Position numbers and translations under genes: made by a program
Shown here: in pieces, positions 1 to 5,220 of the stretch
Numbering within the stretch: position 1 is the stretch's first letter
Layout: each line of letters starts with the position of its first letter
Notes under the pieces: generated by a model
The model's database searches: none
Seen by the model: the letters and a program-made list of their open reading frames with translations, nothing else
What the model was told of the DNA's origin: nothing
Source: Phycisphaerales bacterium
Lineage (GTDB): Bacteria > Planctomycetota > Phycisphaerae > Sedimentisphaerales > Anaerobacaceae
DNA: 7,097 bases
Assembly: GCA_003533825.1 (NCBI GenBank)
Contig: DQCG01000270.1
Location: 1 to 7,097, forward strand
Direction: 5' to 3'

Positions 1-1
1 T

Positions 2-1102
2 GATGGAGTACGCTTATGGGTGGACGGCCAACAGCTTATCAATAACTGGACCGGCCACTCAGTCACTGAGAACCGCGGGAGAATCGATCTTCTCGCCGGA
101 CAAACCTACGGCTTTGTGCTGGAGTATTTCGAGGATGGCGGTAGTGCGGTAATAGATTTGGGCTGGGAGAGTCCTCGTACTCCGAAACAGCTTATACCGC
201 AAGCGGCTCTGTCTCTGCCGCTAAAGGCCAGAGATGCCAAGCCTTCAAACGGTACTGCGAATGTAAGACAGACGGTGGTTCTTAAGTGGAATCCCGGCGA
301 GGCGGCGGCTTCGCATCAGGTGTATTTCGGCGTCGATGAACAAGCCCTGAAAAACGCCGATGCCGGTTCGCCCGAGTACAAAAAAACCAGGAACCTTGGT
401 TCCGAGAGCTACGAGCCCGGCAAGCTCGAGTGGGGCACCGAGTACTTCTGGCGAATCGATGAAGTAAATAATCTCAATCCCGACAGCCCGTGGATCGGAA
501 ACGTCTGGAGTTTTACGACGGCCGACTATTTGATTATCGACGATTTCGAGGACTATGATGCCGGCGAGAATCAGATATGGTACGCCTGGCTTGATGGGCT
601 TGGCTACGGCGTGCAGGGTACCGAACCATACTCTCCCGGCAACGGTACAGGCTCGGCCGTGGGCGATGAGACCAGCAGCTCTTACACCGAGGAAACCAAC
701 GTTCACGGAGGCCGCCAGGCGATGCCGTTATTCTATAACAACGACCAGCAGTTCTCCGCTAAATATTCCGAAGTGGAGATGACTCTGGTTTATCCGCGTG
801 ACTGGACCGAAAAGGTCGTCGGGGTATTGACGATTTGGTTTATGGGCGAACCTGATAACGTTGCAGAACCGCTGTATGTTGCTCTCAACGGCAGCGCGGT
901 CGTAACTCATGACAATCCCGATGCGGCACTGGTCGGTGAATGGATGCGGTGGGATATCGACCTGCAGGTCTTCGCAGATAAGGGCATCGATTTGACCAAT
1001 GTCGACAAGATTGCTATCGGCCTCGGTACCAGGGGCAATATAACCACGCCCGGCGGCTCGGGCAAGATGTACTTCGACGATATCGGCCTGTACCGGCCCT
1101 AA
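2..1102 (+). CDS. C-terminal part of a secreted PA14 / Fn3-like / terminal beta-sandwich protein (5' end outside window)
   Basis: The frame is open to the left edge. The codons before the GTG at 20 read DGVRLW and run into VDGQQLINNW, a typical PA14 strand, so that GTG is internal and the gene starts upstream. Counting from it: residues 1 to about 66 are the end of a PA14 beta-barrel, usually a carbohydrate-binding or adhesive module. Residues about 68-168 form an Fn3-like domain (PSNG, VVLKWNPG, VYFGVD, YFWRIDEVN, VWSFTT). Residues 171-360 form a terminal beta-sandwich starting LIIDDFEDYDAG and ending MYFDDIGLYRP, a module I know from many exported planctomycete proteins and which may bind carbohydrate. 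No catalytic domain, anchor, dockerin or sorting signal is visible in this part. An enzyme such as a glycoside hydrolase could lie upstream, but that is not shown. The domain reading is fairly secure; the overall function is unknown. A hairpin terminator follows 59 bases after the TAA. Confidence 0.85.
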   Translation, partial: DGVRLWVDGQQLINNWTGHSVTENRGRIDLLAGQTYGFVLEYFEDGGSAVIDLGWESPRTPKQLIPQAALSLPLKARDAKPSNGTANVRQTVVLKWNPGEAAASHQVYFGVDEQALKNADAGSPEYKKTRNLGSESYEPGKLEWGTEYFWRIDEVNNLNPDSPWIGNVWSFTTADYLIIDDFEDYDAGENQIWYAWLDGLGYGVQGTEPYSPGNGTGSAVGDETSSSYTEETNVHGGRQAMPLFYNNDQQFSAKYSEVEMTLVYPRDWTEKVVGVLTIWFMGEPDNVAEPLYVALNGSAVVTHDNPDAALVGEWMRWDIDLQVFADKGIDLTNVDKIAIGLGTRGNITTPGGSGKMYFDDIGLYRP

Positions 1103-1161
1103 AGTGCTCCGCAAGAGTAAACTGTGCTTTCGCGGCAAAAGAATTGGAATTTGAATTTATT

Positions 1162-1204
1162 CGGGACCTGTACCGATTGATCCGGTATGGGTCCCGTTTA
1201 TTTG
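1162..1204 (+). terminator. Rho-independent terminator after the PA14 protein gene
   Basis: Bases 1162-1175 (CGGGACCTGTACCG) pair with 1183-1196 (CGGTATGGGTCCCG) in a 14-bp stem with two adjacent G-T wobbles. The loop is ATTGATC (7 nt), and the T-rich run TTTATTTG follows at once. It lies 59 bases after the stop codon at 1102 and upstream of the next gene's promoter, so it separates the two + strand genes into different transcription units. Confidence 0.85.
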
Positions 1205-1260
1205 ACAACGACATGTATCTCGTGCTTTACGAAAGCATGGACAATGAAAGTGAATTTGTC

Positions 1261-1289
1261 TTGTAATTGTCGGTTGATTTTACGATAAT
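1261..1289 (+). promoter_or_regulatory. Candidate sigma70-type promoter for the HzsA-related gene
   Basis: TTGTAA (1261-1266) is followed, after exactly 17 bases, by GATAAT (1284-1289). These match the -35 and -10 consensus at 4 of 6 and 5 of 6 positions. Transcription would start near 1296 and give a leader of about 35 nt, long enough for the ribosome binding site seen. The placement between a terminator and a gene supports it. Planctomycete promoters often diverge from the E. coli consensus, so this remains a prediction. Confidence 0.5.
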
Positions 1290-1317
1290 CAGGTAGATAG
1301 ATGCTTCAAGAACAGGT

Positions 1318-1323
1318 AAGGAG
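1318..1323 (+). promoter_or_regulatory. Ribosome binding site fixing a GTG start
   Basis: AAGGAG lies 7 bases upstream of the GTG at 1331. This spacing selects GTG 1331 as the start rather than the in-frame ATG at 1355, which has no comparable purine-rich sequence at the right distance. Confidence 0.75.
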
Positions 1324-1330
1324 AGCATAG

Positions 1331-3676
1331 GTGTCTAATAGTCATCATTCAAAGATGTTTTACCTGATTATCGTTTTAATTGCGTTGGTTGCTTTTCCTC
1401 CGGTCTTGAGAGGGCAGGATGCAGCCGATTTCAAGTCGATTGTTGAGGCTGATTGGGATGCGCAGGAAAAGCGTCTTGGCCGGGATGTCTCATCGCCCAA
1501 AGCGATTGGTGCGATACTGTTCGCGGCCGAGCGGCTGCTTGCCGACCTTTCGCGCGGGCCCGGTGCCCCCGAACTCGGCGCCGAGAGAGCGGCGATGGCT
1601 AAGTTGAAGTCTCGCACGGCAAACGTTGATGCGCTGACCGATTCGCGACGTACCAAACTATATCATGCCATCCGCTGGGTGACGCGCAGTATCGCCATGA
1701 AGAATCCTCTGATTGCGGGCAAACGCGTTATCTTTATGAAGCGAAGGCGTTTTATCTGCCAGATGCTGCATGAGTATCTTGGCTATTATTATGACTACGA
1801 GGACATCGCCGGCGGAGGAGTCTATCTGTTGACGCGGCCCGGATATTCGTTCGAGTCTCAACATCTGACAAAGAGTCTGACTGCTAAGGGCAATTATACC
1901 ACGCTGGCTCTCTCTTATGACGCCGGGACGATATATTTCGCTTTTGCCGAGCGGGCCGCACAGAAACCGGATTATTATTCCGACAAACGCAAATGTTTCC
2001 ACCTATTTGCCATGAATGCCGACGGCGGCAATATCAGGCAAATCACTCACGGGCCTGACGACGACTTCGATCCTTGTCCTTTGCCGGACGGCGGACTTGC
2101 GTTCATGTCGTCGGATCGCGGGGGCTTTACGAGGTGCAACAATCCATGGGAACCGCTGCCGGCCCATACCCTGCACCGGCTCGATCCGACCCTGCAGCAC
2201 CGGCGTATCCTTTCGTTCCATGAGACAAGCGAGTGGCATCCGTCGGTTCTGCACGATGGGCGAATTGTATATATCCGCTGGGACTATGTGGACCGCTCTG
2301 CGGCGAATTTTCACGGATTATGGATTACCAATCCGGACGGTACGGCCGCAATGGCACTGTTCGGCAATTACACTATGCGTATCAATGCCTGCTATCAGCC
2401 CAGGGCGATTCCGAATTCACACAAGCTCGTTTTTCTTGCCGGGGCACACCATGCCGATGTGGGCGGCTCGCTGGTCGTGCTCGATCCGTATCGTATCGAC
2501 CTGGACACAGAAACGGGCCAGGATAGTTTCGATTCGATCGAGAGGCTTACTCCGGAGGTGTGTTTTCCCGAGGCTCCCGGCTGGCCAGGCAGCTATTTTC
2601 ACAGCCCCTGGCCCTTGTCGGAAGATTATTATCTGGTTTCTTTCAGCTTCGATCCTCTGCCGGGAATGGGGCCTAATGTCAAGCGTGACACCGAGACGGG
2701 GCTGTATTATTTCGACCGGTTCGGGAATATGGAGCTGCTGTACCGGGGAAAAGGCATATCGTCCATGTATCCTATCCTGCTCGAACCGCGTCAGATGCCG
2801 CCGGTCATACAAGACAAGCTGGATAAAGAGCTTGGCGACGAGGGCGAGTTTTTGCTAACGGATGTGCGCAAGAGCCATTTTCCCATGCCGGAAAATCGCC
2901 GCATAGTTGAGTTGCGCGTTTTTCAGGTTTTGCCCAAAAGCCGAACGCACGTCGCCAATAAACCGCGTATCGGTCATGCTAATGCCGAGAGCGCGAGAAT
3001 GCTTCTCGGCACAGTTCCGGTCGAGGCGGACGGCTCGGCCTATTTCCGCGCGCCTGCGAGAAAGCCTTTATATTTTCAGGCTGTGGATGCCGGCGGCAGG
3101 GCGGTCCAGTCCATGCGTTCTGTCGCATATTTACAGCCGGGCGAACGGATGGGGTGCATAGGCTGTCACGAGCCCCGCAACCAGGCCGTGACAACTCAGA
3201 AAAGTCGTCCTCTTGCCATGCGGCGTGAGCCTTCCCGGCTGAAGGTGGGCCCGGAGGGAACGCGGCCTTTCAGTTTTCCGATTTTGGTTCAGCCGATTCT
3301 GGATAAGAACTGTGTCAAATGTCACGATGGCAATCCCGGCCCGAACAAGAGCAAGGTGGCATTGACCGGTAAGCCGGCGGGAAACTTTACCAAGTCGTAC
3401 CAGAGCCTCAAACCGTTTGTGAAATGGTACGAGTGGGGCGGGGCCAGCATCGAGCCGATTATAACCCGCCCGGCTTCGATAGGTTCCGATGTCAGTCCGT
3501 TAACAGGGATAATATCCGATGCCGTTCACGGCCCGAGCGTGAAACTCGACGATGATGAGTTGCGCCGGCTGTATATCTGGCTCGATGGCAACGTGCCTTT
3601 CTACGGCACCTATGAATCCGGCACACAGTTGGCCCAGCAAAACGGTGTCTCCGTCCCGCCGCCGGTTCTTCAATAG
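1331..3676 (+). CDS. HzsA-related exported diheme c-type protein (beta-propeller plus cytochrome-like domain)
   Basis: This 781-residue protein resembles the alpha subunit of anammox hydrazine synthase in length and layout. Residues 9-28 form a hydrophobic signal peptide, so it should act in the periplasm, where c-type haem is attached. A mixed N-terminal region contains KNPLIAGKRVIFMKRR (124-139). Residues about 190-480 carry TolB/PD40-like propeller blades: HLFAMNADGGN with LPDGGLAFMSSDR, then EWHPSVLHDGRIVYIRWDYVDR-type strands at 301-322, then LWITNPDGT. Residues about 500-600 match the HzsA middle region. The C-terminal part has two haem motifs, CIGCH at 609-613 and CVKCH at 661-665. Family knowledge: HzsA homologues are abundant in non-anammox planctomycetes, where their reaction is unknown. 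No HzsB or HzsC partner is visible, so hydrazine synthesis should not be assumed; a redox or ligand-sensing role in the envelope is inference. The family call is fairly firm, the function open. Confidence 0.85.
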   Translation: MSNSHHSKMFYLIIVLIALVAFPPVLRGQDAADFKSIVEADWDAQEKRLGRDVSSPKAIGAILFAAERLLADLSRGPGAPELGAERAAMAKLKSRTANVDALTDSRRTKLYHAIRWVTRSIAMKNPLIAGKRVIFMKRRRFICQMLHEYLGYYYDYEDIAGGGVYLLTRPGYSFESQHLTKSLTAKGNYTTLALSYDAGTIYFAFAERAAQKPDYYSDKRKCFHLFAMNADGGNIRQITHGPDDDFDPCPLPDGGLAFMSSDRGGFTRCNNPWEPLPAHTLHRLDPTLQHRRILSFHETSEWHPSVLHDGRIVYIRWDYVDRSAANFHGLWITNPDGTAAMALFGNYTMRINACYQPRAIPNSHKLVFLAGAHHADVGGSLVVLDPYRIDLDTETGQDSFDSIERLTPEVCFPEAPGWPGSYFHSPWPLSEDYYLVSFSFDPLPGMGPNVKRDTETGLYYFDRFGNMELLYRGKGISSMYPILLEPRQMPPVIQDKLDKELGDEGEFLLTDVRKSHFPMPENRRIVELRVFQVLPKSRTHVANKPRIGHANAESARMLLGTVPVEADGSAYFRAPARKPLYFQAVDAGGRAVQSMRSVAYLQPGERMGCIGCHEPRNQAVTTQKSRPLAMRREPSRLKVGPEGTRPFSFPILVQPILDKNCVKCHDGNPGPNKSKVALTGKPAGNFTKSYQSLKPFVKWYEWGGASIEPIITRPASIGSDVSPLTGIISDAVHGPSVKLDDDELRRLYIWLDGNVPFYGTYESGTQLAQQNGVSVPPPVLQ

Positions 3677-3685
3677 TCTGCACGC

Positions 3686-3781
3686 GCCTAAGGCATCTTG
3701 CCTTCGAATTGCAGGCTGGTAACCCATACATGTTTAGCTATGAAAAGCTATCCCCATTCCCGCCTTGGGCGTGCCTTAGGC
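3686..3781. repeat. Inverted repeat pair GCCTAAGGCA / TGCCTTAGGC
   Basis: GCCTAAGGCA at 3686-3695 is the exact reverse complement of TGCCTTAGGC at 3772-3781, with 76 bases between. The left arm starts 10 bases after the diheme gene's stop codon. It also overlaps the local hairpin AAGGCA-TCT-TGCCTT (3690-3704), so two foldings compete. The right arm is preceded by the similar GCCTTGGGC (3762-3770), a degenerate direct copy. The arms may be the ends of a small interspersed element. Confidence 0.55.
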
Positions 3782-3799
3782 AGATAACGACAATCGGGA

Positions 3800-3854
3800 T
3801 GAGGCTGCCACCAGGCGCATAAATTTTTTGACATTACGAAGAGTGGCAGCCTCA
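3800..3854. repeat. Perfect 12-bp inverted repeat with 31-nt A/T-rich centre
   Basis: TGAGGCTGCCAC (3800-3811) and GTGGCAGCCTCA (3843-3854) are exact reverse complements separated by 31 bases that include AAATTTTTT. The stem is GC-rich and would form in RNA from either strand. The run of T lies in the loop rather than after the stem, which argues against a simple intrinsic terminator. Confidence 0.75.
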
Positions 3855-3872
3855 AAGCCGCAGGCTTTGGGG
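3850..3872. repeat. Short hairpin CAAAGCC-GCA-GGCTTTG
   Basis: Bases 3853-3859 pair perfectly with 3863-3869 around a GCA loop; one T-G wobble and two C-G pairs extend the stem to 10 bp (3850-3872). It sits 20 bases beyond the stop codon of the dehydrogenase gene. Its left arm overlaps the right arm of the 12-bp repeat, so the two structures exclude each other. No T-run follows on the - strand, so as a terminator it would be atypical. Confidence 0.6.
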
Positions 3873-3891
3873 ATGGACGCGACACGGCGGC

Positions 3892-5208
3892 TCAGTCGGT
3901 AAGCCAGCGATCTATTATTTCCCCGGCTGCCGCCGGCATGATTCCGAGAATCCACGCCAGGTCTATAATGGTCGGTCGTTTGCGGATCTCGTGCATGTGC
4001 AGGGCGGCGGCAAGTATACGCTCGCGGGAGCATCCTATGCCGGCGAAAGTATGAGCAGCGCCGGCGGTTTTCAGGCAATTCTTAATTTGTGCCGGAGATC
4101 GAACCTGCTTCCCCGCGGCGGCAAGAAAAGCGTTCCATGTTTTGTCGTCGGCCAGCTTTTCGGATATTGTCCTCAGCATAGGTATTTTCTGCTCGTATTG
4201 CTCGCGGACATTTTCGGCCAGCGGGCCCCAGAACACGCTGTCGATATCGCCGGGGTAAGGATGGCAGGCGGGCTTCTCGATTTTTAAGATACGCTCATAG
4301 AGGGCCGATGCGAATATTGTGGCGAGGCCGACCTGCCGGCCGTGAAGGTCGTGCTCGACGCCGTCAATGCTGGACATCATATCCAGAGTATGGCTGAACA
4401 GATGCTCGCCGCCGGAAGCCGGCGCCGATGTGCCTATAACAGTCATTGCGATGCCGGAGTACAGCAGGGCGTTAAACAAAGCCTCAATGGCGGCGGGTTT
4501 GCGGTTGCTGATGTCCCCGGGCCGGTCGAGATAGTACGGTTCAAGGGAGTTGATGATTTCGCTGCAATAGCGGCAGAAGGATTCACCGCAGAACAGATTG
4601 TTGAATTTCCAGTCGGCGGTGCTGATAGGCTTGGCGATGGTGTCACCCAGGCCGGAGGCGGTCAGCTCGAAAGGCGCCTCGACGATGGTTGATGGAATCG
4701 CAAAAACCGCCAGAGGAGCCTGTGCGCGAATCAGGGTCTTAACGCCTTTGATTGTCGGGGCGACATTGGCGGCGGTAAAGCCATTCATCGTCGCGGCGGT
4801 CGCAAAGACGACGTAAGGAATGTCCTTATCGAAAGCCGACCATTTAGTTAGATCGTTAACGACGCCGGTACCGACTGCAAGGGCAATGTCGGCGGGGGGC
4901 ATTAGCTCATTGAGCCGGGCATGAGTCACATCGTCGCAAACGGGGCCGCCGTGGTTTGTGTCGGGGACAATAATTTCGTGTACGGACCAGCCTGTTTGTT
5001 CGAGGGCTTTTTTGGCTCGCCCGCCGGCAATAGCCCGGGTCCGCTTGTCGGCAACCAGAACAATGCGACGGCCGCCGGCGAGAGAGCTGAGCACCTCGGG
5101 CAGACGCTCCAGGGCATCCTCGGCATAAACGATGCTCCTGACGGGAACCTTGTGGCTGCGCCCGCATTCGCAATCGAAGGTCGTATCGAGCAGTTTTTCA
5201 GGATTCAT
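3892..5208 (-). CDS. Glycerol-1-phosphate dehydrogenase-like enzyme (AraM/EgsA group of iron-containing alcohol dehydrogenases)
   Basis: This 438-residue soluble enzyme has the dehydroquinate synthase-like/Fe-ADH fold of sn-glycerol-1-phosphate dehydrogenases, which reduce dihydroxyacetone phosphate to G1P with NAD(P)H. Visible motifs are the nucleotide-binding GTGVVNDLTK (113-122), ATAATMNGFTA (136-146), SGLGDT (185-190), GGEHLFSH (266-273) and DLHG (287-290). By family pattern the metal ligands should be Asp189, His269 and His289, all present with normal spacing. A CxCGxxH motif at 13-19 precedes the Rossmann part. At 438 residues it is longer than archaeal G1P dehydrogenases (about 350) and B. 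subtilis AraM (about 394), with the surplus mainly in the C-terminal helical part. The ATG at 5208 lies 9 bases after the symporter's stop codon, and TAAGG overlapping that stop is its ribosome binding site, so the two are translationally coupled. A different polyol or sugar-phosphate substrate is possible. Family call firm, substrate moderate. Confidence 0.85.
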   Translation of the reverse strand: MNPEKLLDTTFDCECGRSHKVPVRSIVYAEDALERLPEVLSSLAGGRRIVLVADKRTRAIAGGRAKKALEQTGWSVHEIIVPDTNHGGPVCDDVTHARLNELMPPADIALAVGTGVVNDLTKWSAFDKDIPYVVFATAATMNGFTAANVAPTIKGVKTLIRAQAPLAVFAIPSTIVEAPFELTASGLGDTIAKPISTADWKFNNLFCGESFCRYCSEIINSLEPYYLDRPGDISNRKPAAIEALFNALLYSGIAMTVIGTSAPASGGEHLFSHTLDMMSSIDGVEHDLHGRQVGLATIFASALYERILKIEKPACHPYPGDIDSVFWGPLAENVREQYEQKIPMLRTISEKLADDKTWNAFLAAAGKQVRSPAQIKNCLKTAGAAHTFAGIGCSRERILAAALHMHEIRKRPTIIDLAWILGIMPAAAGEIIDRWLTD

Positions 5209-5215
5209 TATTTGG

Positions 5216-5220
5216 CCTTA
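5216..5220 (-). promoter_or_regulatory. Ribosome binding site overlapping the symporter stop codon
   Basis: On the - strand the symporter's stop TAA runs directly into GG, giving TAAGG 7 bases upstream of the ATG at 5208. A ribosome terminating on the symporter message sits on the dehydrogenase's start region, which is the arrangement of translational coupling. Confidence 0.65.

Larger units (their letters stand above)
3677..3891. other. Palindrome-rich intergenic region between convergent genes
   Basis: This stretch lies between the stop codons of two converging genes and has no convincing gene. It holds at least four inverted repeats: a small hairpin AAGGCA-TCT-TGCCTT at 3690-3704; GCCTAAGGCA (3686-3695) against TGCCTTAGGC (3772-3781); the long repeat 3800-3811/3843-3854; and the hairpin 3853-3869. 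None is followed by a clear T-run on either strand, so they are not textbook terminators. The structure may still end or stabilise both transcripts, or be a REP- or MITE-like element. Confidence 0.6.

Noticed and set aside
1202..1230. TTGACA followed after 17 bases by CTTTAC as a promoter
   Set aside because: The -35 is perfect, but CTTTAC matches the -10 consensus at only 2 of 6 positions, and it would start transcription about 95 bases before the gene. The pair at 1261-1289 fits better overall. It could still be a second start.
2016..2858. A 280-residue open frame inside the HzsA-related gene
   Set aside because: It is out of frame within a gene with clear motifs and signal peptide, is rich in Arg, Cys and Ser as expected of a shifted reading, and shows no domain.
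1331..3676. A true hydrazine synthase and anammox origin
   Set aside because: Only an alpha-like protein is present, the first haem site seems to lack the expected Tyr, and the neighbouring genes are heterotroph-type surface and transport genes.
3677..3891. A CRISPR array or tRNA gene
   Set aside because: The repeats are inverted rather than regularly spaced direct copies, and no cloverleaf or CCA-end pattern can be drawn.
3776..4078. A 100-residue - strand frame running through the intergenic repeats into the dehydrogenase gene
   Set aside because: It overlaps the real gene's 3' end out of frame and the rest translates inverted repeats. No ribosome binding site or family pattern was seen.
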